A DNA stretch of 5,811 bases from Nanobdellota archaeon (GCA_030695605.1 JAUYQE010000079.1:1-5811); one strand, 5' to 3'. Counted from the stretch's first letter, positions 1 through 5,179 are shown. The notes: generated by a model not told the origin, from the letters alone. Made by a program: numbers and translations.

Positions 1-32
1 ATAAGATTTTGTGTTGTTAATCGTAGGAGTAA

Positions 33-46
33 CAAACTTATTTATA
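33..46 (+). promoter_or_regulatory. Archaeal promoter (BRE/TATA) of the structured RNA
   Basis: TTTATA at 41-46 is preceded by an A/C-rich BRE-like stretch (about 33-38). An archaeal start about 24-27 bases after the box centre falls near 70-71, exactly where the first paired segment of the putative RNA (GGACAG, 71-76) begins. A perfect 6-bp inverted repeat, TTGTTA (14-19) and TAACAA (30-35), lies just upstream and could bind a regulator. The box and spacing are visible; the start site is inferred. Confidence 0.5.
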
Positions 47-70
47 CCCCTTAGTTATTCTACTCTTTGT

Positions 71-265
71 GGACAGTTCGGTTGTCCTGAAAAGGATGCA
101 ACCATAGCAGCCTCTGTCCAGTACTCGCCATCACTCCGGTGGCTGGACTATAACTCACCGGACGAAACCTGTGCTGGTTACCGCTTGCGTATGGGGCGAA
201 GAAGATCACCTGTAAAACACGCTGAGAGGTTAAGTTTGTATCGGTAGGTGTTTCAGGCACTTTTT
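71..265 (+). ncRNA. Structured RNA of unidentified family, possible 5' leader of the basic 66-aa protein
   Basis: The stretch has no convincing protein but several consistent helices. (1) Hairpin 80-103: GGTTG plus TCCT, a GAAA tetraloop (89-92), then AGGA, a 2-base bulge and CAACC. (2) GGACAG (71-76) can pair with CTGTCC (114-119), enclosing hairpin 1. (3) GTCCAG (116-121) with CTGGAC (143-148), capped by CCATC/GGTGG (128-132/138-142); it competes with helix 2. (4) CCTG plus AAACAC (209-220) with GTGTTT plus CAGG (248-257), ten pairs and a 2-base bulge. The 5' end is set by the promoter at 33-46; the 3' end is a guess at the T5 run (261-265). I compared it by eye with SRP RNA, RNase P RNA, 5S rRNA and tRNA and could not assign it. 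It may be a free RNA or the leader of the gene at 323. Confidence 0.45.
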
Positions 266-322
266 CACCGAGTCCAGAATACGAATGGAATAGGCGAAAA
301 AGGAGAGTAAAAAGAGGAGAGC

Positions 323-523
323 ATGGCAAAGAGAAAAAGAGGACGAAAATCCGCCCGAAAAGTGCGGCGCACGCCCGCTCGAAAATCTTCTGTCAAGAGG
401 GGTGGACGTCACGCTAGCAATAAAAGCAAAGTATCAAAAGTCCGGAAGCTCATGCGCCTGGCAAAGCAGCGGCGCTTGAAGAGATCGTCCAAGAAAGTGG
501 TACGGAAGAGAAAGAATCAGTGA
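323..523 (+). CDS. Small, extremely basic protein (66 aa), probably nucleic-acid binding
   Basis: The start ATG has a good ribosome binding site (GAGGAG, 314-319), and another purine-rich AAAGGAGAG lies at 298-306. The product has 16 Lys and 16 Arg in 66 residues and no Asp or Glu. Clusters such as KRKRGRK (3-9) and VRKRK (60-64) sit at the two ends, and Ser, Ala and Gly fill the rest. There is no membrane segment or enzyme motif. Such composition is known in histone H1-like tails, ribosome-associated peptides and other DNA/RNA-binding proteins; I do not recognise a specific family. No TATA-like box lies between 265 and 323, so it is probably transcribed together with the structured RNA upstream. 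Binding to nucleic acid is inferred from charge only. Confidence 0.75.
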   Translation: MAKRKRGRKSARKVRRTPARKSSVKRGGRHASNKSKVSKVRKLMRLAKQRRLKRSSKKVVRKRKNQ

Positions 524-542
524 AAAGAAAAAAAGTGATATC

Positions 543-587
543 ATGAAACTTTATTTCTATGAAAAGTGCTTGTGGTGTTTTCCTTGA
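543..587 (+). pseudogene. 14-codon ORF resembling a glutaredoxin N-terminus, remnant or chance
   Basis: The frame reads MKLYFYEKCLWCFP then TGA. It looks like the first beta-strand and CxxC active site (Cys9, Cys12) of a glutaredoxin/thioredoxin-fold protein. Weak AAGTGAT lies just before the ATG. A one-base shift near 582-585 would continue it for some 13 more codons to a TAA, still far shorter than a glutaredoxin. It could be the stump of a decayed gene or plain chance; the similarity is by eye only. Confidence 0.15.
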
Positions 588-602
588 GCGGAAAGTGAAG
601 AA

Positions 603-643
603 TACTACTTTTCTATTAAACTAATTCTCATAAAAGAGTAGTA
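603..643. repeat. Imperfect inverted repeat before the 53-aa gene
   Basis: TACTACTTTT (603-612) is complementary to AAAAGAGTAGTA (632-643) apart from a 2-base GA bulge: ten pairs and a 19-base A/T-rich loop. It ends 3 bases before the TTTAAAAA box at 647-654, so it could be an operator. It could also fold in RNA at the 3' end of the upstream transcript; there is no T-run after the second arm, so it does not look like a classic terminator. Confidence 0.35.
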
Positions 644-646
644 AAA

Positions 647-654
647 TTTAAAAA
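647..654 (+). promoter_or_regulatory. TATA-like box of the 53-aa gene
   Basis: TTTAAAAA is preceded by an A-rich BRE-like stretch. A start about 26 bases downstream falls near 676, giving a leader of roughly 17 bases to the ATG at 693. The leader has no clear ribosome binding site. The GGAG at 655-658 is positioned for a different ATG, at 667. Confidence 0.35.
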
Positions 655-692
655 GGAGTGGTAGTAATGGAGCTGAACTTATACCACTGAAT

Positions 693-854
693 ATGACCAA
701 GAGTATCCTTCGCGTCTTTCGGAACGTCCAAGAATGTGAACAATTTCTGAACTCCTTTCCAGAGAAGGCTATCAAGAAGAAAGAAGTTTCTCCTTTTCAG
801 GATGATGGTCGGGCCAGCTTCTTGGTTTTTCTCGAAGTCGTGGAAAAAGCGTAA
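693..854 (+). CDS. Small protein of unknown function (53 aa)
   Basis: The ATG at 693 opens a 53-codon frame ending in TAA at 852-854. The product starts MTKSILRVF, has a likely helix around residues 10-22 (RNVQECEQFLNSF), a basic/acidic turn KAIKKKEV (26-32), a polar loop SPFQDDGR (33-40) and a hydrophobic strand ASFLVFLEVVEKA (41-53) at the C-terminus. This looks like a compact alpha/beta fold with natural residue balance, unlike the shadow frames here. No in-frame ATG, GTG or TTG lies upstream before the stop at 642-644. A 7-codon ORF with a better ribosome binding site ends 2 bases before this start. The gene converges on the ribbon-helix-helix gene, with 8 bases between the stops. I do not recognise the family. 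Confidence 0.55.
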   Translation: MTKSILRVFRNVQECEQFLNSFPEKAIKKKEVSPFQDDGRASFLVFLEVVEKA

Positions 855-862
855 GGTGTTTT

Positions 863-1000
863 CTATTTCTTATTCACAAAGCGATGAATAAGCTCTTCCA
901 GCAGCTTGGTTTTGGGCTTTTCGATGTCAATGCATATCTTGCTAAAAAGTTTCCAAAGCTCGGCATCGACATAGAAGCTGACTTGCTTTTTCTTGACCAT
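863..1000 (-). CDS. Ribbon-helix-helix (CopG/Arc-type) DNA-binding protein, 45 aa
   Basis: The product fits the ribbon-helix-helix plan. Basic MVKKK is followed by the strand QVSFYVD (6-12), which in this fold pairs with a second subunit and reads the major groove. Helix A is about 13-24 (AELWKLFSKICI), the turn is IEKPKT (26-31), and helix B is about 32-43 (KLLEELIHRFVN). At 45 residues it is at the usual minimum for this dimeric fold. The frame stays open to 1120, but the upstream part looks like non-coding DNA. I chose the ATG at 1000-998 because a TATA-like box at 1029-1021 places the transcript start at that ATG and there is no ribosome binding site, so the mRNA should be leaderless. Role inferred: a local repressor, perhaps of its own gene. 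No clear toxin partner is adjacent, though antitoxins often have this fold. Confidence 0.8.
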   Translation of the reverse strand: MVKKKQVSFYVDAELWKLFSKICIDIEKPKTKLLEELIHRFVNKK

Positions 1001-1020
1001 ACGAGTAGGGAAGTAGATAT

Positions 1021-1029
1021 GTATAAAAA
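1021..1029 (-). promoter_or_regulatory. TATA box for a leaderless ribbon-helix-helix transcript
   Basis: On the minus strand the box reads TTTTTATAC. Its centre is about 25 bases before the ATG at 1000, the normal archaeal distance from TATA to the start site, so transcript start and start codon should nearly coincide. This supports both the archaeal origin and the short form of the protein. Confidence 0.55.
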
Positions 1030-1047
1030 GGTTAATAAGGAGGGTTG

Positions 1048-1078
1048 GGGATAAGTTTTTTATGGCGGGATAACTTAT
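1048..1078. repeat. Inverted and direct repeat upstream of the ribbon-helix-helix promoter, candidate operator
   Basis: GGGATAAGTT (1048-1057) and GGGATAACTT (1067-1076) are direct repeats with one mismatch, 19 bases apart. The one changed base also makes ATAAGTT (1051-1057) and AACTTAT (1072-1078) a perfect inverted repeat with centres 21 bases apart, two helical turns. The block lies about 20 bases upstream of the TATA box of the regulator gene. Ribbon-helix-helix dimers often bind paired short sites near their own promoters; binding here is inferred. Confidence 0.4.
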
Positions 1079-1178
1079 ACTGGTGGGAAAGTTTGACGCA
1101 CAGCAGAAGTACATGAGCAAAATGGCTTATGTGGCGGTTATTCAGGAGTGATTATACAACACAGCAGGTCTTAATTCC

Positions 1179-1502
1179 CTATGCCTTTTTCAGCACATAC
1201 ACAAAAATGTCTTTCTTTTCTGTAGAAAACCGTTGGCAAGAAATGGGAAAAGGTCCGCTGGCGGGAAGAGAGCCCCGTTTTCGGGTTCTTTTGATGACGT
1301 GTTCGTTGGGGATGGTGAAGTACTTTGTCGAGCCTTTTATGCCGGTTTCCACCACCCGGGAAGGCAATCCCGGCGCATCCGGAGAGAAGAAATAGACCCC
1401 CTGCAGATGCCCCTGTAGCTGGCGGAGTTCTTCCTGATTCGCCTCAAGAGTATACTTTATTCTCTTTTCGCCGATTGGCTTCTGCTCCAGCACGGTAACC
1501 AT
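1179..1502 (-). CDS. Orphan protein of unknown function (107 aa)
   Basis: The frame opens with ATG (1502-1500) and ends with TAG. The product begins with a likely strand MVTVLEQK, then KRIKYTLEANQEELRQLQGH (13-32), which looks like a strand followed by an amphipathic helix. A loop GVYFFSPDAPGLPSRV (35-50), the segment KGSTKYFTIPNEHVIK (56-71), a basic stretch RTRKRG (72-77) and a C-terminal strand KKDIFVYVLKK (96-106) follow. This is balanced soluble-protein composition, with no signal peptide or membrane segment, and is much more natural than the plus-strand frames over the same bases. There is no ribosome binding site before the ATG and no close TATA box; an A/T-rich TTTTAT at about 1604-1609 (minus strand) is a possible promoter. 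It lies upstream of the ribbon-helix-helix gene on the same strand, with 178 bases between. I do not recognise the family; the KYFTIP segment is the best search seed. Confidence 0.6.
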   Translation of the reverse strand: MVTVLEQKPIGEKRIKYTLEANQEELRQLQGHLQGVYFFSPDAPGLPSRVVETGIKGSTKYFTIPNEHVIKRTRKRGSLPASGPFPISCQRFSTEKKDIFVYVLKKA

Positions 1503-1787
1503 AAGAAACAGAAGTTTCCGACGCAGAAAAAGGTTCTTTTGATTGTCAGGACACTAAGGGCTTAGATGGGATATTGGGCAGAAGCGTGCTTAAGTACATC
1601 GATAAAATTTATCCAAAAAGCACGGTGAAAGTGGCATCTATTGTTCTGCAATCCGTCGCTTTTAGTCCTCTCTGGTGGACACAAAAGTTTAAATGCATGC
1701 GTTTTCTCCACTCAAGTACATATTATTGTTGGGATAAATAACGTACATAACGCTTCCCAAATTTAAAAAGAGAAAAGAGGTGCAAGC
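1503..1787. other. Intergenic stretch with divergent promoters and one unexplained open frame
   Basis: The stretch separates the 107-aa gene (-) from the large surface-protein gene (+), so it should hold both promoters. I see the + promoter at 1681-1695 and an A/T-rich box on the - strand near 1604-1609. A short palindrome CTAAG-GG-CTTAG lies at 1554-1565. One plus-strand frame is open from 1505 to the TAA at 1739-1741 (78 codons) but lacks an ATG until codon 66 (1700) and runs through the promoter, so I do not call it a gene. Nothing else is recognised. Confidence 0.5.
1681..1695 (+). promoter_or_regulatory. BRE/TATA promoter of the beta-helix surface protein
   Basis: ACAAAAG (1681-1687) followed by TTTAAATG (1688-1695) is a good BRE plus TATA arrangement. 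The expected start is near 1717, leaving a leader of about 70 bases that contains the ribosome binding site GAGGTG (1777-1782). A second TTTAAA at 1762-1767 is too close to the ATG to give a transcript containing that site, so it is less likely to be the main promoter. Confidence 0.45.
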
Positions 1788-4343
1788 ATGAAAACTAATT
1801 ATCGAATTTTGCTGGTTCTCGGGCTATTACTATTAGGCATGAATTTTGTCAGTGCCCAGACTTTGATTTCCAGCTGTCAGGATATTACTGTTCCGGGAGA
1901 TTATGTACTGGCCAACAATCTGGTAGGGGCGCAAGCAAGCGGGTTCTGCATATCCATTAATAGCTCTGGCGTGAGTCTTAGCGGCAGCGGCTTCAGCATC
2001 ACGAACGATGGCAGCGGCAGCATCGGAATATTAGTCACTGGACCAATAACAAATGTACATATCGATGGTATAGAAGTTTCTGGCTATAATAATAAAGGAA
2101 TAGCTTTCGTTCAGCAGGTCACGGACAGTTCATTAACCAATAATATCGTCCATGGTAATGAAGATGAAAATTTCGCTTTATCCAATTGCAACAATTTGGT
2201 CGTCACTGCCAATACCGCTTATAACAGCCAGGACGGATTCTCCCTGTTTGAATGCTCCGGAAATACCCTCACTAGCAATTTTGCGTACGATAATTCCCAC
2301 GTCGGCTTCAACATTTTTTCCAACTCTAACAATAATCAGTTCATCAAAAATGTTGCGTACAATAATGGCTTTGCCGGCTTTCAATATGGCAGTAGTACCG
2401 GCAATACGCAGAGCGGCGGCGAGGTGTATGGATGTCAGATAGGAGTATTCTTGACCGATTCGGACAACAATAACGTGAATAATGTTAACACACATGATAA
2501 TTTTAATACAGGAATTCTGCTCGACGTTGGCTCAGATGGAAATACCCTTAGTTTGAATACTGCAAACTTTAATACGCGAGGATTTGAGTTGTCGGGATCG
2601 TCCATCAACAATGTCTTCACAAACAATGTTGCTAACTTCAATAATGAAGTAGGTTTCGAAGTTAACTCCGTTTCCGGCAATACTTTTACCGGAAATACAG
2701 CACAGGAGAATGTACAGTTTGATATATTTGTTAACGCAAATACGGATGCCGATTGTAATAATGTTATCACCACTATGACTTGTTCTGGCGGTCAGCCCTG
2801 CTTGTACTTCAATAGCGCAGTCAACTTAAATAATTGTGTGGCTTCCGAAATCGTCCTCTGTAATGCTGATGGTTCAACTTTAACTGATTGTACGGTCAGC
2901 GGTTCCCCAACTTTAGATAATAACGGCATTTTCCTGTTTAGAACGGGTGGTGTCACCCTCACCAGGGTGACTTCTTCTGATAATTTTGCTGGTGTGGGTC
3001 TCCTGGGGGGCTCAACTAACAATAACATTGTCGACAGTGTTACTGACAACAACGCCTTTGGCGGTATCGTTGTGCTTGATGGCACCGGTAATACCATTAC
3101 CAACAGCGCCGCAAATAATAACGGGCAATTTGGGGTTTTATTCTTCGGAGACAACAATGTGCTGAATGGGAATAATATGTGCTTTACGGCCACGGGCGGC
3201 ACGGACATTGCGAATTTCGGCAATGGAAACATCGGAGATGAGAATACCTGTGATTCTTCCCAAAGCTGGAATGACGTAGGCACTACCGGCTGTACCTTTT
3301 GCTGCGGTGGAGGCGATGGCGTCGGCGTAACGAGCTTTGTAGACTTGCATATTATTGACATGGCCAAGAGAGGAGATTGCGGCGGAGCTGGCAGCTGTAA
3401 GTTTGATGCTGCCAATGATCAGGTGCGAGTCTTTAACAGGAACGATCCTGCTTTCCAGTCTCTCTGGACGAAGAATCCCAGTGGAACTCTCTATGATGAA
3501 GTGTATGAGGTGGATGTAGGGCGGGTAGGCAGTTGTACTACCGATTCGCTGGGCATGTGTACTGCTGGAAGCCAGCCAGGTACGTGTGCTGGTGATGGTG
3601 GGCTGACCGTAGGAGACTTGTTGGTGATCGTCAAGCACTTTGACAGTGAGACCGGCAAGACCATTTACACGGGTCTTCCCTTATCGCCAGAAGACTTCAA
3701 AGATACTAATGGAGATAGCACACCTGACACAGCAACTAAAGAATTCCAAGTGATAAAAGTCATTAAGAAAGATGGCACCATTGAATTCAAAGGCGGCAGC
3801 AAAACCGTGGTAACGGGCAGCAGGCTAGAAATCATCTCCCCGGATGCCGCGGTATGGAGCGGCTTGGATGAAGTATATCCTTTCCTTTTCACGAGCGATT
3901 CTGAATGGACTGTGGATATCTGCTTGCAAATGCCAACCGGCTATAGTATCGTGGGCACTTTGGATGAAAATGGAAATGTGGTGGGTGATTCGAATTGCGC
4001 CCAAGCTTTTGTTGTCGGAGAATCAAAAGTAGTAGCTTTCCAAGTGCGGCAGGTTGGTTCACCGGAGCCAGATGGAAAAGCTACGCTCAAAGTGAAAAAT
4101 AAGAAAAGCAATGCCAAAGTGGTCACCTTTGATATTCCGGGACTGAAAGACGCGACGAAGAAAGCACGCCTGGCAAAAGCTAGCAAAACGGCAAAGAATG
4201 CCACGGGTGCAGCGATTGCTTGGGAACCTCTCTCCCGCCCGGCTATCGAGCTGTCTTTGGAAGTGCTTACCGTGTCGTTGCTATTTTACCTTGTCTACCG
4301 AACGGAACGGAAAGGAGGAAAACGGCAGCGGAGGAGGCGATAA
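1788..4343 (+). CDS. Exported, membrane-anchored parallel beta-helix surface protein (851 aa)
   Basis: The start has a clear GAGGTG site 5 bases upstream. Residues 1-23 form a signal peptide (hydrophobic 7-20, likely cleavage after VSA). Residues 30-57 (SSCQDITVPGDYVL onward, second Cys at 54) match the usual entry to NosD/PbH1-type right-handed beta-helix proteins. Asn/Gly-rich coils with NxxxxNxxxxNxxGF spacing fill about 57-320, and a second set covers about 365-470; a Cys-bearing insert (323-358) separates them. Residues 478-537 are Cys-rich (GCTFCCGGG at 501-509). Residues 597-661 resemble a dockerin duplication. Two beta-rich regions follow (about 663-780), then a Lys/Ala-rich stalk, a membrane helix (about 819-837) and a basic tail, TERKGGKRQRRRR. 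So the bulk faces outside. Beta-helix folds of this type bind or process polysaccharides in known members; no catalytic residues are evident, and the ligand is unknown. A terminator follows directly. Confidence 0.9.
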   Translation: MKTNYRILLVLGLLLLGMNFVSAQTLISSCQDITVPGDYVLANNLVGAQASGFCISINSSGVSLSGSGFSITNDGSGSIGILVTGPITNVHIDGIEVSGYNNKGIAFVQQVTDSSLTNNIVHGNEDENFALSNCNNLVVTANTAYNSQDGFSLFECSGNTLTSNFAYDNSHVGFNIFSNSNNNQFIKNVAYNNGFAGFQYGSSTGNTQSGGEVYGCQIGVFLTDSDNNNVNNVNTHDNFNTGILLDVGSDGNTLSLNTANFNTRGFELSGSSINNVFTNNVANFNNEVGFEVNSVSGNTFTGNTAQENVQFDIFVNANTDADCNNVITTMTCSGGQPCLYFNSAVNLNNCVASEIVLCNADGSTLTDCTVSGSPTLDNNGIFLFRTGGVTLTRVTSSDNFAGVGLLGGSTNNNIVDSVTDNNAFGGIVVLDGTGNTITNSAANNNGQFGVLFFGDNNVLNGNNMCFTATGGTDIANFGNGNIGDENTCDSSQSWNDVGTTGCTFCCGGGDGVGVTSFVDLHIIDMAKRGDCGGAGSCKFDAANDQVRVFNRNDPAFQSLWTKNPSGTLYDEVYEVDVGRVGSCTTDSLGMCTAGSQPGTCAGDGGLTVGDLLVIVKHFDSETGKTIYTGLPLSPEDFKDTNGDSTPDTATKEFQVIKVIKKDGTIEFKGGSKTVVTGSRLEIISPDAAVWSGLDEVYPFLFTSDSEWTVDICLQMPTGYSIVGTLDENGNVVGDSNCAQAFVVGESKVVAFQVRQVGSPEPDGKATLKVKNKKSNAKVVTFDIPGLKDATKKARLAKASKTAKNATGAAIAWEPLSRPAIELSLEVLTVSLLFYLVYRTERKGGKRQRRRR

Positions 4344-4348
4344 GATAG

Positions 4349-4386
4349 ATCCCCACTCTGATGGGGGTTATTTTTTATTCTTTTTT
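4349..4386 (+). terminator. Hairpin plus T-run terminator of the beta-helix gene
   Basis: ATCCCCA (4349-4355) pairs with TGGGGGT (4362-4368; one T-G pair) around a 6-base loop CTCTGA. T-rich runs follow at 4371-4376 and 4381-4386. The position, 5 bases after the stop codon, fits transcription termination; archaea mainly need the T-tracts, and the hairpin may also protect the mRNA end. The same T-rich DNA might act as a TATA element for the next gene. Confidence 0.65.
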
Positions 4387-4397
4387 CCCTCACGCCG

Positions 4398-5156
4398 ATG
4401 GCACCGCATCGCCGAAAACAATTGCAAAAAGGCTCTTCTCTAAAAAATATTCGTCGGTCTTCTTTTCCTCCTCTTTCGCAAATACTCCTAACGGTCTTTC
4501 TGCTCCTCATTCTGGTCTCCCTCGCTTTCTTTGTCGGCAAGCTGAGCGGGGTTCCGCAGTGGAAAATAGTGATTATGGCAATTAGTTCGGACGTCGGCGA
4601 GAACGCCACAAAGGCCATGCTCATCGCGAAGGAGGTGCCAATAACACCCCCCAACCAAGAACCGCAGCAAAACCTGTCGAGCAGTTCTGTTCCGTTCTCT
4701 CTCCCTCCCCCACCAGAGATGGCATCCCTAGTAAGCCCGCCCACTTTGCCCGAAGAGCCGATTATCACAACCTACGCACAGGTAGAGTTCCTGCTCAATG
4801 ACGTGGGATACGAATGGCTTGATTCTCATGGCCGGATTTTGGAGCTTGATTATACGATTGTGAACAATGAAGCCGGCACTATCCTGCCACATTACTTCGT
4901 GTTGGAAGTGGAAGGGTACACGGACATCAGAAAAAATATTCTTCTTGCCCGCAACTCCCAGCGTATTCCTGCGCACCGAAAACTGTCTACCCAGCTACCG
5001 TTGCAATCACCGGGATTTACGTATGCGGAATCTGTCACGGGGGATTTGGCAAATGTTCGGATAACCCTTTCGCTCTATGACGGAGAGGACGTTCTCCTGG
5101 ATGCGTTTGTGAAAGAGTTTGATCTGCGGGGAAAAAATATGACGGTAAGCAGCTGA
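4398..5156 (+). CDS. N-terminally membrane-anchored protein with extracellular beta-rich domain (252 aa)
   Basis: A basic N-terminus (1-20, with HRRK and KNIRR) precedes one hydrophobic helix at about 27-47 (SQILLTVFLLLILVSLAFFV). With positive residues inside, the rest should lie outside the cell. Residues 81-121 form a Pro/Ser-rich linker including PPPP (103-106). Residues 122-247 alternate strands (AQVEFLL, ILELDYTIVNN, HYFVLEVEGY, VRITLSLYDG, DVLLDAFVKEF) and look like an immunoglobulin-like beta-sandwich; no enzyme motif is seen. The ATG is the only reasonable start and has no ribosome binding site. The T-rich box at 4368-4380 lies about 25 bases upstream, so the transcript could be leaderless. 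It follows the beta-helix gene by 54 bases across a terminator, suggesting related envelope roles but separate transcription. Family not recognised. Confidence 0.75.
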   Translation: MAPHRRKQLQKGSSLKNIRRSSFPPLSQILLTVFLLLILVSLAFFVGKLSGVPQWKIVIMAISSDVGENATKAMLIAKEVPITPPNQEPQQNLSSSSVPFSLPPPPEMASLVSPPTLPEEPIITTYAQVEFLLNDVGYEWLDSHGRILELDYTIVNNEAGTILPHYFVLEVEGYTDIRKNILLARNSQRIPAHRKLSTQLPLQSPGFTYAESVTGDLANVRITLSLYDGEDVLLDAFVKEFDLRGKNMTVSS

Positions 5157-5179
5157 AAAAGGATCCTCCGTTTTCCTCT

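Noticed and set aside
11..247. Plus-strand ORF of 78 codons
   Set aside because: No ribosome binding site, unnatural composition (Arg/Ser-rich second half), and it runs over the promoter and the paired helices of the putative RNA.
71..265. Identity as SRP RNA, RNase P RNA, 5S rRNA or tRNA
   Set aside because: The SRP GGAAG/AGCA helix-8 signature, the RNase P GAGGAAAGTC and ACAGAA boxes, a 120-base 5S layout and a tRNA T-loop were all looked for and not found. Short resemblances were not enough to name a family.
60..329. Minus-strand ORF of 89 codons
   Set aside because: Low-complexity composition, no start signal, fully overlaps the RNA helices and the start of the basic-protein gene.
1001..1120. 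40-codon N-terminal extension of the ribbon-helix-helix protein
   Set aside because: Composition is non-protein-like and it would read through the TATA box and the repeat; the TATA position fits the ATG at 1000.
1129..1395. Plus-strand ORFs opposite the 107-aa gene
   Set aside because: No start signals and poorer composition than the minus-strand frame; treated as antisense shadows.
2178..3892. Several minus-strand and alternate-frame ORFs (60-207 codons) within the beta-helix gene
   Set aside because: They arise from the Asn/Gly/Thr-rich coding pattern read on the other strand; Pro/Leu/Val-biased, no ribosome sites, and the 851-codon frame has full domain logic.
4295..4768. Minus-strand ORF of 157 codons across the 851/252-aa junction
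   Set aside because: It spans the terminator and overlaps two well-supported genes; Arg/Gly/Ser-rich composition typical of an antisense frame.
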